64,000 bases of DNA from Nocardioides glacieisoli (GCF_004137245.1 NZ_SDWS01000001.1:1-64000); one strand, 5' to 3'. Positions 41,340 to 51,358 are shown, counted from the stretch's first letter. Notes: generated by a model from the sequence alone, not told the origin. Numbers and translations: made by a program.

Positions 41340-42410
41340 ATGCTGACGATCGGCGAGTTCGCGCAGGCGACCGGCCTGACGGCCAAGGCGCTGCGGCTCT
41401 ACGACGACCTGGGGCTGCTGGCCCCGGCCGACGTGGACGAGCGCACCGGCTACCGGCGCTACACGCTCGACCAGGTGGACCGCGCCAGGCTGGTCGCCCG
41501 GCTGCGTTCCGCGGGCGTGCCGCTGCGGCGGATCGCCACGATCGTCGGGCTGGACGACCGCGAGGCCGCAGCGGCCGAGCTGCTGTCCTACTGGCGCCAG
41601 GTCGAGGCGGACACCGCCTCGGCCCGCCAGGTCGTCGCCACCCTCGTGTCGCAGATGAGAGGACACGACACCATGCAACCGACCACGAGCACGACCCTCA
41701 GGCCCACTGCCCGATCGGCCCACCGCGCCGGGCAGGGCGGCCGCTCGCTCGACCTCGACCGGGTCTACCCCCGGGAGCACCGCATCGCCGCGCAGGTCAC
41801 GGGCCAGCGGCTCTTCGCGGTGGCCGACGGCTACGGCTACGAGGGGGCCGCCGACGCGGCGCTCGACGCGCTCGAGGCGCTCGACGACGTCGAGGCGTAC
41901 GCCGATCCGCTGGGCGCGCTCGACGAGGCCGTCAGCCGGGCCGCCGAGGCCGTGGCCGGACGCGACGCAGAGGCCGGCGGCACGACCCTCACCGCGCTGT
42001 TGCTCTCGGGCGACCGCGCCCTCGTCGCCCACGTCGGTGACTCACGGGCGTACGTCGTCCGCGACGGCGGCCTCGAGCGGCTGACCCGCGACCACACGGT
42101 CGTCCAGTCCCTCATCGACGAGGGCAGGCTCACCGAGGACGAGGCGCGCGCCGACGAGAACCGTGCGCTGCTCAACCGGGCGCTCGCACCGGGCTCACCC
42201 GCCGCGCCGGACCTGTCGGTGCGGCCGGTGCTGCCGGGTGACCGGTTCGTCCTGACCACCGACGGGGTGCACAGCGTCCTCGAGCCGAGGCACCTCGCCG
42301 AGGTGCTGCTGACTCCCGGCACGCCGGACGACGTGGCTCGCGCGGTCGAGGAGGCGGTCCTGGCGGCCGGCGCGCCCGACAACTACGGCGTCGTGGTCGT
42401 GGACGTGTGA
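41340..42410 (+). CDS. MerR regulator fused to PP2C-type Ser/Thr phosphatase
   Basis: 356 aa from ATG 41340 behind GAGAGGAC. Residues 1-110: MLTIGEFAQATGLTAKALRLYDDLGLLAPADVDERTGYRRYTLDQV and a dimerisation helix, a complete MerR DNA-binding part. Linker about 112-140. Residues about 145-355: PP2C fold with FAVADGYGYEG (metal Asp), GGTTLTALLLSGDRALVAHVGDSRAYVVRDG, FVLTTDGVHSVL (metal Asp) and PDNYGVVVVDV (metal Asp). The essential Asp ligands are present, so it should be an active Mn/Mg phosphatase. A phosphatase as the effector part of a MerR protein is unusual. Confidence 0.88.
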   Translation: MLTIGEFAQATGLTAKALRLYDDLGLLAPADVDERTGYRRYTLDQVDRARLVARLRSAGVPLRRIATIVGLDDREAAAAELLSYWRQVEADTASARQVVATLVSQMRGHDTMQPTTSTTLRPTARSAHRAGQGGRSLDLDRVYPREHRIAAQVTGQRLFAVADGYGYEGAADAALDALEALDDVEAYADPLGALDEAVSRAAEAVAGRDAEAGGTTLTALLLSGDRALVAHVGDSRAYVVRDGGLERLTRDHTVVQSLIDEGRLTEDEARADENRALLNRALAPGSPAAPDLSVRPVLPGDRFVLTTDGVHSVLEPRHLAEVLLTPGTPDDVARAVEEAVLAAGAPDNYGVVVVDV

Positions 42411-42425
42411 CGCAGACGCGAAATT

Positions 42426-42461
42426 GCTCGAGGCCCTGACCTGACGGTCAGGGCCTCGAGC
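42426..42461. terminator. Bidirectional terminator, 16-bp perfect stem
   Basis: GCTCGAGGCCCTGACC, loop TGAC, and the exact complement. It lies between the convergent MerR-PP2C gene and tRNA-His. Confidence 0.9.
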
Positions 42462-42467
42462 TCCTGG

Positions 42468-42541
42468 GGTGAGTAACGGGACTTGAACCCGCGACATCCG
42501 CCACCACAAGGCGGCGCTCTACCAGCTGAGCTATACCCACC
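42468..42541 (-). tRNA. tRNA-His (GTG)
   Basis: Acceptor GTGGGTA/TACTCAC with the extra G at -1 opposite C73, typical of tRNA-His. Anticodon loop TTGTGGT gives GTG. T arm GGTTCAAGTCC is standard. Confidence 0.95.
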
Positions 42542-42600
42542 ATGTCTGCTCGCCCGTCATGGTTTCCCAGTCGGCGAGGACGACGTGAAGTGTAGGGCAA

Positions 42601-43245
42601 TCAGGCGCCGGAGCTGGAATCCGGTCCGCCGTCGGCATGGAGTCCGGTCAGCTGCCCGCCGTGGCGCGCCGCGATCTCCTTGGCCTGGGCGCTGTCCGGG
42701 CCGGGATGGGGCACGAAGACGGCCTCGCGGTAGTAGCGCAGCTCCTCGATGCTCTCCTGGATGTCGGCCAGGGCACGGTGGTTGCCGCGCTTGGTCGGCG
42801 CGGCGAAGTAGGCGCGGGGATACCACCGGCGCGACAGCTCCTTGATCGAGGAGACGTCGACGATCCGGTAGTGGAGGAAGGACTCGAGCGCCTGCATGTC
42901 GCGCGCGAGGAACGCCCGGTCGGTCGCGACCGTGTTGCCGGCGAGCGGCGGCCGGCTGCCCTCGGGGCAGTGCTCGTGGACGTAGGCCAGCACCTGCTCC
43001 TCGGCGTCCGCGAGGGTCGTGCCCGCGTCGAGCTCCTCGAGCAGGCCGGACTTCTCGTGCATGCTGCGCACGAAGTCGATCATCTGGTCGAGGGCCTCCG
43101 GCGACGGCTTGATGATCACGTCGATGCCCTCACCGAGGACGTTGAGCTCGAAGTCCGTGACGAGCGCGGCGACCTCGATCAGCGCGTCCGCGCCGAGGTC
43201 GAGGCCGGTCATCTCGCAGTCGATCCACACCAGTCTGTCGCTCAC
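42601..43245 (-). CDS. orn: Oligoribonuclease
   Basis: 214 aa from GTG 43245 ([16 protein letters not shown]). DEDDh 3'-5' exonuclease: DCEMTGL (D, E), [16 protein letters not shown] (second D region), [17 protein letters not shown] (third), and [23 protein letters not shown] (His, D). It degrades 2-5-nt RNA and pGpG to mononucleotides and is usually essential or growth-important. The C-terminus is about 30 residues longer than E. coli Orn. Confidence 0.95.
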   Translation of the reverse strand: MSDRLVWIDCEMTGLDLGADALIEVAALVTDFELNVLGEGIDVIIKPSPEALDQMIDFVRSMHEKSGLLEELDAGTTLADAEEQVLAYVHEHCPEGSRPPLAGNTVATDRAFLARDMQALESFLHYRIVDVSSIKELSRRWYPRAYFAAPTKRGNHRALADIQESIEELRYYREAVFVPHPGPDSAQAKEIAARHGGQLTGLHADGGPDSSSGA

Positions 43246-43317
43246 GACGGGCAACCCTACTGCTCCCTCCCGGACGCTCTCAGGGACGACTCAGGCTCAC
43301 CTCCTAACCTTCGGGGT

Positions 43318-43881
43318 GTGAACGGAGGTGTGAGCGAGGGCGTGAAGGACTGGTTCGGCCTCCTCGCGCGCCTGGTGACCGGTGGCGTGTGGATCGTGGC
43401 CGGCGCCCTCAAGCTGCCGCATCCCGCCGACAGCGTGCGCGCGGTCCGGGCGTACGACCTCCTGCCGGAGGCGGTCGTCCCCGCAGTCGGCCACCTGCTG
43501 CCCGTCCTCGAGGTCGTGATCGGGCTCTGCCTGGTCGTCGGCGTCCTGGTGCGCGGCACGTCCGTGGTGTCGGCGCTGCTGTTCGTCGCGTTCATCATCG
43601 GCATCGCCAGCGCGTGGGCGCGCGGGCTGTCGATCGACTGCGGCTGCTTCGGCGGCGGGGGCTACATCCCCGACGCCTCGGCGAAGTACCCCGGCGAGAT
43701 CGCCCGCGACGTGGGACTTCTGGCCCTGTCAGCGTGGCTGGTCGTCCGGCCACGTTCGCGACTGGCGCTCGACTCCGTCCTGTTCAGCTCCGGCTCCGAC
43801 CCCGACACTGATCCCGAAGACGACCCCGAAACCGAAGGAAGCCTCGATGGCGCAGAAGAAGACCTCGCACAGGACCGCTGA
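43318..43881 (+). CDS. MauE/DoxX-family membrane protein
   Basis: 187 aa. GTG 43318 lies exactly 7 nt after a TAACCT -10 box, so it is the probable leaderless start. Four hydrophobic helices (LLARLVTGGVWIVAGALKL, AVVPAVGHLLPVLEVVIGLCLVVGVLV, VVSALLFVAFIIGIASAWARG, IARDVGLLALSAWLVV). IDCGCFGGG is the Cys pair of MauE-like redox proteins that support thioredoxin-fold partners. It overlaps the DsbA-like gene by 35 nt, consistent with a shared disulfide pathway at the membrane. Confidence 0.85.
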   Translation: MNGGVSEGVKDWFGLLARLVTGGVWIVAGALKLPHPADSVRAVRAYDLLPEAVVPAVGHLLPVLEVVIGLCLVVGVLVRGTSVVSALLFVAFIIGIASAWARGLSIDCGCFGGGGYIPDASAKYPGEIARDVGLLALSAWLVVRPRSRLALDSVLFSSGSDPDTDPEDDPETEGSLDGAEEDLAQDR

Positions 43882-44626
43882 GGAGAAGGCGGCGACCGCG
43901 GCGAAGCGGGACGCCCGGCGGGCCCGGACCGAGCGCGCCCGCGAGCAGGCCGAGGAGCGCCGCAAGGCCGCCAAGCGCAAGGAGCAGCTGACCCGCTTCG
44001 GGCTGGTCGCCGGTGTGCTGGTGCTGATCGTGGGCGGCTACTTCCTGATCACCAACCTGGGGTCCGACAAGCCCGACACCCCGCCGGCCGGTGCCAGCGA
44101 GGACTACGGCCTGGTGATCGGCGACGCTGACGCGCCGAAGGAGATCGTGGTCTACGAGGACTTCCTCTGCCCGTTCTGCGGCGACCTCGAGACCACGGTG
44201 CGCGACCAGCTGGACGCCGCTGTCGAGGCCGGCGAGGTCAGCGTCGAGTACCGGCCGCTGCCGTTCCTCGAGGGGATCGACGACTACTCGCCCGAGTCCG
44301 CCAACGCCTTCGCCGTCGTCCTCGACGCGTCCGGCCCGGAGGTCGCCAAGACCTTCCACGACCTGCTCTTCGACAACCAGCCCTCGGAGCGGGGCCCGTT
44401 CCCCAGCGACGACGACCTCGTCGACCTCGCCGTCGAGGCGGGTGCGACCGAGGCCGACGTACGTCCCGGCATCGAGGACATGGCCTTCGAGGGCTGGGTC
44501 GACGCGGCCGGTGAGGCGGCGTCCCAGGCTGGCATCAACTCGACGCCGTCGGTGTTCGTCGACGGGGAGAAGATCGAGGGTGAGGGGCTCACGATCGCCG
44601 ATATCGCCCAGCGGATGGTCGGCTGA
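43847..44626 (+). CDS. DsbA-like membrane-anchored thioredoxin-fold protein
   Basis: 259 aa. A basic, coiled-coil N-terminus (about 1-48), one membrane helix (LVAGVLVLIVGGYFLIT, about 52-70), then an exported DsbA fold with YEDFLCPFCGDLE (active CPFC), the cis-Pro loop GINSTPSVFVDG and a helical insert. It should oxidise or isomerise disulfides in secreted proteins. The MauE-like partner gene overlaps its start. Confidence 0.9.
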   Translation: MAQKKTSHRTAEEKAATAAKRDARRARTERAREQAEERRKAAKRKEQLTRFGLVAGVLVLIVGGYFLITNLGSDKPDTPPAGASEDYGLVIGDADAPKEIVVYEDFLCPFCGDLETTVRDQLDAAVEAGEVSVEYRPLPFLEGIDDYSPESANAFAVVLDASGPEVAKTFHDLLFDNQPSERGPFPSDDDLVDLAVEAGATEADVRPGIEDMAFEGWVDAAGEAASQAGINSTPSVFVDGEKIEGEGLTIADIAQRMVG

Positions 44627-44651
44627 CACCCCTCCTGAAACACTGTCGGGC

Positions 44652-45677
44652 GTGAGCCTCCAGCCCTTCATCGCCGGCCTGCCGAAGGCCGAGCTGCACG
44701 TGCACCACGTCGGGTCAGCGTCGCCGCGGATCGTCTCCGAGCTCGCGGCGCGCCACCCTGATGCCGGGGTGCCGAGCGACCTCGGCGACCTCAAGCAGTT
44801 CTTCACGTTCCGCGACTTCGCCCACTTCATCGACGTCTACCTCGCGGTCGTCGACCTGGTGCGCACGCCCGAGGACCTCCGGCTGCTGACCTACGAGGTG
44901 GCGCGCGAGATGGCCGAGGGCCAGAACCTCCGCTACGCCGAGCTCACCTGCACGCCGTACACCTCGGTGGTGCGCGGGATCGCGATCGAGGCCTACACCG
45001 AGGCGATCGAGGACGCGCGCATCGCGGCGGAGCGCGACTTCGGCCTGGTGCTGCGCTGGATCTACGACATCCCGGGCGAGTCCGGGGTCCCCGCTGCCGA
45101 CGCGACCCTGGAGTACGCCCTCCGGCACCGGACCGACGCCCTGGTGGGCTTCGGCCTGGGCGGGCCCGAGATCGGCGTGCCGCGGGCGCAGTTCGCCGAG
45201 CACTTCGACCGGGCGCGCGCTGCCGGGCTCCACTCGGTGCCCCACGCCGGGGAGACCACCGGCCCGGAGACGATCTGGGAGTCGGTGCATCTGCTGGGCG
45301 CCGAGCGGATCGGGCACGGTGTCTCCGCCGCGCAGGACCCCGAGCTGCTGGCGCACCTCGCCGAGACCGGGATCGTCCTCGAGGTCTGCCCGACCTCCAA
45401 CATCGCGACCCGTGCCGTGGACCGGATCGAGGACCACCCGCTGCGGACCTTCGTCGATGCGGGCGTCACGGTGACGATCAACTCCGACGACCCGCCGATG
45501 TTTGCGACGTCCCTCAACCACGACTACGAGGTCGCGGCCGGGCTGCTCGACCTCGACGAGTCCGGCGTCGCCGAGCTGGCCCGCTCCGCGGTCGACGCGT
45601 CGTTCGCGCCGGACGACGTGAAGGCCCGCATCGGTGCCGAGATCGACGCCTACGCCGTCTCCGCGCGGCGTGTCTGA
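44652..45677 (+). CDS. add: Adenosine deaminase-family protein
   Basis: 341 aa from GTG 44652. Zinc-site motifs of the family: LHVHHVGS (HxH), PHAGETTG (HAGE), LLGAERIGHGVS (GHG) and NSDDPPMFATSL (the Asp of the NTDDP motif). The reaction is deamination of adenosine or a related 6-amino purine. Some actinobacterial members with HHVGS act on aminodeoxyfutalosine in menaquinone synthesis; no other genes of that pathway are here, so adenosine is the default. Confidence 0.88.
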   Translation: MSLQPFIAGLPKAELHVHHVGSASPRIVSELAARHPDAGVPSDLGDLKQFFTFRDFAHFIDVYLAVVDLVRTPEDLRLLTYEVAREMAEGQNLRYAELTCTPYTSVVRGIAIEAYTEAIEDARIAAERDFGLVLRWIYDIPGESGVPAADATLEYALRHRTDALVGFGLGGPEIGVPRAQFAEHFDRARAAGLHSVPHAGETTGPETIWESVHLLGAERIGHGVSAAQDPELLAHLAETGIVLEVCPTSNIATRAVDRIEDHPLRTFVDAGVTVTINSDDPPMFATSLNHDYEVAAGLLDLDESGVAELARSAVDASFAPDDVKARIGAEIDAYAVSARRV

Positions 45678-45698
45678 GGCGACACGCCGAGACCCGTG

Positions 45699-45720
45699 AA
45701 CTTCCCCCGCAGAAGGGGTT
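45699..45720 (+). terminator. Short hairpin after adenosine deaminase gene
   Basis: CCCC, short loop, GGGG followed by TT, right after the gene stop. Weak by itself. Confidence 0.4.
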
Positions 45721-45748
45721 GTGGTGCGGGTCACATCAGGGATAGAAC
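45719..45748 (+). promoter_or_regulatory. Candidate promoter of a small RNA
   Basis: TTGTGG (45719-45724), 18-nt spacer, TAGAAC (45743-45748). No ORF follows; a strongly folded sequence with a terminator does. Confidence 0.5.
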
Positions 45749-45751
45749 TGG

Positions 45752-45820
45752 GGGTGTTGGAAGGACTTCGGTCCGGAAGACACCGAAACCCCGGCAACTC
45801 ATACTTGCCGGGGTTTCACC
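45752..45820 (+). ncRNA. Candidate small RNA, two hairpins
   Basis: No protein is encoded between the deaminase gene and tRNA-Arg, yet this 69-nt stretch folds tightly. Hairpin one pairs GGTGTT (45753-45758) with GACACC (45779-45784), has a symmetric GGAA/GGAA internal loop, and ends in GGAC-TTCG-GTCC. Hairpin two is a 13-bp perfect stem (45785-45797 with 45805-45817) with a 7-nt loop, the likely intrinsic terminator. A plausible promoter is 5 nt upstream. Family not recognised. Confidence 0.5.
45785..45817 (+). terminator. 13-bp perfect-stem terminator
   Basis: GAAACCCCGGCAA, loop CTCATAC, TTGCCGGGGTTTC. It ends the candidate small RNA. Confidence 0.75.
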
Positions 45821-45862
45821 TATTTCGGCGGCCCGCGCGGCGGCTGGCTCGGAAATTGATTC

Positions 45863-45891
45863 GGCCCCGCAACCTCATACGTGGCGGGGCC
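45863..45891. terminator. Second hairpin near tRNA-Arg
   Basis: GGCCCCGC, 13-nt loop containing CTCATAC, GCGGGGCC. It resembles the previous hairpin in its loop. It is 3' of the minus-strand tRNA-Arg and may terminate it. Confidence 0.55.
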
Positions 45892-45956
45892 TGACCACAT
45901 CCTGAAGGTTTGCTGCGCGTGGGGCGGGGAGGTGGCCCCGCGTGTCGCGGAGCCGA

Positions 45957-46032
45957 TGGCACCCCCGGCAGGATTCGAACCTGCAACCAACGGAGTAGAA
46001 ATCCGTCGCGCTATCCGTTGCGCCACGGGGGC
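45957..46032 (-). tRNA. tRNA-Arg (TCT), CCA encoded
   Basis: Acceptor GCCCCCG/CGGGGGT (G-U closing pair), discriminator G, encoded CCA. Anticodon stem ACGGA/TCCGT with loop TTTCTAC gives TCT. T arm GGTTCGAATCC is standard. Confidence 0.94.
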
Positions 46033-46116
46033 CGGCGGCAACCAGTATCCCAGCGCGGCCGGGCAGGCGACGATCCGGCCGCAGGTGGCAGCCGGATCGT
46101 CGCCTCCGAGATGTGG

Positions 46117-47526
46117 TCAGGCGGAGGCCGTGACGGGCTCCTGGCCCGGAGCCACGTTGTCGGTCGTCGCGTCCTCGCGCCAGGCCGTGCGCCCGCGCGG
46201 CGCGTCGTACGTCGCCAGGTCGAGGATGCCCTCGCGCTTGGCCACGATGGTCGGGACGAGCGCCTGGCCGGCGACGTTGACGGCGGTGCGGCCCATGTCG
46301 AGGATCGGGTCGATCGCCAGCAGCAGGCCGACGCCCTCGAGGGGCAGGCCGAGCGTCGACAGCGTGAGCGTCAGCATGACGGTCGCGCCGGTGACGCCGG
46401 CGGTGGCGGCCGAGCCGATCACTGAGACGAACGCGATCAGGACGTAGTCGGTGACCGACAGGTCGAGGCCGAAGAACTGCGCCACGAAGATCGCCGAGAT
46501 CGCCGGGTAGATCGAGGCGCAGCCGTCCATCTTGGTGGTCGCGCCGAGCGGCACCGCGAAGGAGGCGTACGACCGGGGCACGCCGAGGTTGCGCTCGGTC
46601 ACCGACTCGGTGACGGGCATCGTGCCGACCGACGAGCGGGACACGAAGGCCAGCGAGATCGCGGGCCAGGCGCCGGAGAAGAACTGCTTGACCGACAGCC
46701 CGTTGAGGCGCAGCAGGACCGGGTAGACGCCGAGCAGCACGATCAGCAGGCCGGCGTAGATGGCCAGGGTGAACGTGCCCAGCGAGCTGAGCGCGTCCCA
46801 GCCGTAGCTGGCGACCGCGTTGCCGAGCAGGCCGACCGTCGCGATCGGCGCGAGCAGGATGATCCACCACAGCACCTTCTGCACGACGGTGAGTGCCGAG
46901 CGGACGAAGGCGAGGAACGGGTCGGCAGCCTCGCCGACCTTCAGCGTGGCGATGCCGACGGCGATCGCGATGACGAGGATCTGCAGCACGTTGAACGAGA
47001 AGCCGACGGTGCCGTCACCGTTGTCGTACCCCTCGAGGCCGAGCACGTTGGCGGGCACGAGACCGGTGAGGAAGTCGAGCCACGACCCGCTCGACGACGG
47101 GGCGGACGCGGCGTCGGACGTCACGCTGGTGTGGTCGCCGGGCTGCAGCACGAGGCCCAGCACGATGCCGATCGACACTGCGATCAGTGCGGTGATGGCG
47201 AACCAGGTGAGCGTCTTCCACGCCAGGCGGGCCGCGCCGGTGACGTCACGGAGGTTGGCGATCGAGGCGACGATCGCGAGGAAGACCAAGGGAGGTACGA
47301 CCGCGCGCAGCAGCGTCACGAACGTGCCGCCGACGGTGTCGAGGGTCTCGGTGAGCCAGTTGGGGTCGACCTCGCCGGTGGACGCGTCGACGCCGTCGGC
47401 GCCGATGGAGCGGGCGACCAGGCCGAGGGCCACGCCGAGCACCAGGCCGATCAGGACCTGGACGCCGAACGAGGGGAGCCGGAGGCGGCGGGTGTGCTGC
47501 TCCGGCTCGGTAACTGAAGTATTCAT
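46117..47526 (-). CDS. Dicarboxylate/amino-acid:cation symporter (DAACS)
   Basis: 469 aa from ATG 47526. Eight hydrophobic helices plus two hairpin loops, with family motifs: SRSSVGTMPVTESV (HP1), GATTKMDGCASIYPAI (TM7 NMDGT-like), GVTGATVMLTL (HP2) and ILDMGRTAVNVAGQALV (TM8). It should import glutamate, aspartate or C4-dicarboxylates with Na+ or H+. HP1 has SSVGT instead of the common SSSAT, so substrate may differ. Confidence 0.93.
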   Translation of the reverse strand: MNTSVTEPEQHTRRLRLPSFGVQVLIGLVLGVALGLVARSIGADGVDASTGEVDPNWLTETLDTVGGTFVTLLRAVVPPLVFLAIVASIANLRDVTGAARLAWKTLTWFAITALIAVSIGIVLGLVLQPGDHTSVTSDAASAPSSSGSWLDFLTGLVPANVLGLEGYDNGDGTVGFSFNVLQILVIAIAVGIATLKVGEAADPFLAFVRSALTVVQKVLWWIILLAPIATVGLLGNAVASYGWDALSSLGTFTLAIYAGLLIVLLGVYPVLLRLNGLSVKQFFSGAWPAISLAFVSRSSVGTMPVTESVTERNLGVPRSYASFAVPLGATTKMDGCASIYPAISAIFVAQFFGLDLSVTDYVLIAFVSVIGSAATAGVTGATVMLTLTLSTLGLPLEGVGLLLAIDPILDMGRTAVNVAGQALVPTIVAKREGILDLATYDAPRGRTAWREDATTDNVAPGQEPVTASA

Positions 47527-47549
47527 ACTGGAAAGATAACCTTTCGGAG

Positions 47550-47575
47550 CGGCACCTCGTCAACGCGAGGTGCCG
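47550..47575. promoter_or_regulatory. 10-bp hairpin upstream of the symporter gene
   Basis: CGGCACCTCG, 6-nt loop, CGAGGTGCCG, starting 24 bp upstream of ATG 47526. It is either the 3' end of the small minus-strand ORF at 47600-47716 (terminator) or a leader structure of the symporter mRNA. Confidence 0.55.
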
Positions 47576-47599
47576 GTGACGCACGAGTGGGGCGGAGGG

Positions 47600-47716
47600 T
47601 CAGTCGACAGCGCGGTGGGGGCGACAGAGAGCGCTCCCGGTGCGGAGGAGGTCGACGGCACGACGCTGCGTCAGCAGGTCCCCCACGGTGGAGGGGGCGG
47701 TCGTGGAAGTGGTCAC
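47600..47716 (-). CDS. Candidate 38-aa small protein
   Basis: GTG 47716 to TGA 47600. The sequence MTTSTTAPSTVGDLLTQRRA and the rest (Leu/Arg-rich, one Cys) has excellent third-position GC bias for its length, unlike overlapping frames. It is followed 25 bp later by a 10-bp hairpin, then the symporter gene. Not recognised. It may be a leader peptide of the symporter or a small independent gene. Confidence 0.35.
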   Translation of the reverse strand: MTTSTTAPSTVGDLLTQRRAVDLLRTGSALCRPHRAVD

Positions 47717-47797
47717 GTAGAGGCGCAACCGACATGTGTGACAAAGGATTCCGTGGTTCGAGTCACACGTCAGGCGTCGCCTGACTACGGTTCGCCC

Positions 47798-48397
47798 ATG
47801 ACTCCTCGCTCCGGGCTCCGCCTGCTCGCCGTCGTCCTTCCCCTCGCCCTCCTCGTGCCCGCCGCCGCGCACGCCGAGAAGGTGGTGACCAAGGACGCGG
47901 TCGGGGACGTGCTGGTGTTCGAGGGGGAGTCCTTCGAGGATGCCCTGCCGGCTCCGGAGCAGACCAACATCGACGTCGTCCGGACCGCCGTCTCCCACGG
48001 CGACAGCCGGCTGCGGGTGCGGGTGCAGTTCCGGGCGCTCGAGCCGCAGGCCTACCAGTTCACGATCATCGAGATCGCCACGTCGGACGCGAAGTACGAG
48101 ATCTCCGTCGAGCGGCTGGGCGGCAAGCCGGTGGCCAGCCTCAGCCGCCGTCGCGGGGACGTCGAGTGCCGGAGCCTGAAGGCGCAGGTCGACACGAGCG
48201 CCGGCGTGCTGACCACGTCCCTTCCCACGTCCTGCCTCGTCAGCCCACGGTGGGTGCGCGTCGGCGTGGGTGCCGTCGCGCTGGACGACGACGAAGCCGT
48301 GCAGCCCGACGGTGGCACGGTGTACGCCGACGACGCGCACCGCGCCGGCGAGATCCGCGAGCGGATCGCCTCGGGTCCCAAGGTGCGCCGCGGATGA
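47798..48397 (+). CDS. Secreted hypothetical protein
   Basis: 199 aa from ATG 47798, 6 nt after TACGGT, so probably leaderless. A signal peptide (MTPRSGLRLLAVVLPLALLV, cleavage near AHA) precedes a mature domain with KVVTKDAVGDV, two Cys (VECRS, TSCLV) probably in a disulfide, and a tail VYADDAHRAGEIRERI. Family not recognised. A decayed tandem paralog follows immediately. Confidence 0.8.
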   Translation: MTPRSGLRLLAVVLPLALLVPAAAHAEKVVTKDAVGDVLVFEGESFEDALPAPEQTNIDVVRTAVSHGDSRLRVRVQFRALEPQAYQFTIIEIATSDAKYEISVERLGGKPVASLSRRRGDVECRSLKAQVDTSAGVLTTSLPTSCLVSPRWVRVGVGAVALDDDEAVQPDGGTVYADDAHRAGEIRERIASGPKVRRG

Positions 48398-48404
48398 GTC
48401 GCTG

Positions 48405-48823
48405 ACGAAGGCTGCGACTGATCGCCCTCGCCCTGCCTGTCGCGTTCCTGGCGCCTGCTGCGGCGCACGCCGAGAAGGTGACGACGACGGACGCGAACGG
48501 CGCCTGCCGCCAGGTTCAGCATCCATGCCAGGCGGACCGGCAGCGGCCGCCTCCAGCCGGAGTTCGTCCTGCGTGGCACCCGACCCTTCCCGTGCCGCGG
48601 CGTGCGGGCGTCCGTCGACGACGAGACCAGCACGGTCATGGTCTCGCTCCCCACGTCGTGCCTCGACGCCCCGGAGTGGGTGCGGGTCCGTGTCGGTGCC
48701 TACGCCGCCGAGTCCACTGCTGCCGACCCCACGGACCTGGAGATCCTGGCCGACGACGCCCACCGCCGTGGCGACGTACGCAAGGCCGGAGTGACCCTCG
48801 GCCCGAAGGTCCGCCGCGGCTGA
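48405..48823 (+). pseudogene. Decayed tandem paralog of the secreted protein
   Basis: Starting at about 48412 a signal-peptide-like stretch (LRLIALALPVAFLAPAAAHA) and EKVTTTDANG copy the start of 47798-48397. The frame is then lost; after about 48600 a second frame encodes VDDETSTVMVSLPTSC and the family tail ending GPKVRRG, identical in its last seven residues to the first copy. The centre (about 70 codons) is missing. Tandem duplication followed by deletion and frameshift. Confidence 0.8.
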
Positions 48824-48833
48824 CTCAGCTCAC

Positions 48834-49957
48834 TCACTGGCGCGACAGCAGCACGATCACCTCGTAGTGGGTGGTGTGCGGGAACATGTCGAGCACCCGT
48901 GCCTCGACCGGCCGCAGAGACGGCATGAGCGCGAGGTCGCGCTCCAGCGACTCGGCGTTGCACGACGAGTAGACGACGTGGTGCACACCCGACGTCTCCA
49001 GCCAGCCTGCGAGGTCGGCACCGATGCCGCGTCGCGGCGGGTTGACGACCACCAGGTCGGGGAGGTCGGGCGCGGCGTCCCAGCCCAGGGCGTACGCCGT
49101 CGCGTCCCCGGCGACGAACGACGCCGCCACGCCCAGCTCGGCCGCCGTCGCGGTGGCCGCGTCGATCGCGTCGGCCGACACCTCCACGCCGAGGACCTCG
49201 CGCCCGGGGCCGGCGAGGTGGAGCGCGAAGCCGCCGACGCCGCAGTAGAGGTCCCAGATCGTGCGGACGTCCAGCCCCTCGACCCAGGTGCGGGCCTGCT
49301 CGTAGAGCGCCTCCGCGACGAACGTGTTGGTCTGGAAGAAGGACCGCGGCCCGAGCTGCAGCGTCACGCCGGTCGCCAGCCGCATCGGCAGCACCGCCGA
49401 CTCCGTCAGCACGACCTCGCGGTCGCCCTCGAGCACCGCCTTGTGCTCGGGCTGGACGTTGAGCGTCACCACCCGGATACCCGGCACGGCGTCGAGCAGC
49501 GCTGGCAGCCGGGAGCGGACCCGCGCCTCGAGGGCGGTCGAGCGCACCACGAGCCGGAGCAGCAGCTCGCCGTCGGGCGACTCGGTCAGGAGGACGTGCT
49601 TGAGCTCGCCGCTGCGCGTCGCGACGTCGTACGGCGTCAGACCGGTGCTGCTGATCCAGGAGGCGATGCGGTCGAGCGCCGTCGTGAGCCCGGGGGAGTG
49701 CAGGCCGCAGTCACGCAGGTCGACACCGGCGAGGTCGCGGTCGAGGATCCCCAGCGTCGGGGCCTCGACCGTCCCGCCCACCGCCATCTTGGCCTTGTTG
49801 CGGAAGCCCGACTCGACGCCCGCGACCGTCGGCAGCCACACCGGGGAGTCGACGAGCGACCGGGCGTGCTCCTCCTTGTCGGAGAGCTGCCGGGCCCGCG
49901 GCACCTCCAGCAGCGTGCAGGAGCGGCAGCGGTACGCGTCGTAGTGGTGGCAGTCCA

Positions 49958-49958
<1 letters not shown>
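48834..49958 (-). CDS. rlmC: 23S rRNA m5U methyltransferase, RlmC/RumB-like
   Basis: 374 aa from GTG 49958, overlapping the aminopeptidase stop by 1 nt (TAGTG). N-terminal Fe-S Cys (CHHYDAYRCRSC) and DCGLHSPGL; SAM site IWDLYCGVGGFALHLA; NPPRRGIG; nucleophile Cys in YSSCNAESLERD. It lacks the TRAM domain of RlmD/RumA, fitting RlmC, which makes m5U747 in E. coli 23S rRNA. The target base in this organism is inferred. Confidence 0.88.
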
Positions 49959-51358
<1,400 letters not shown>

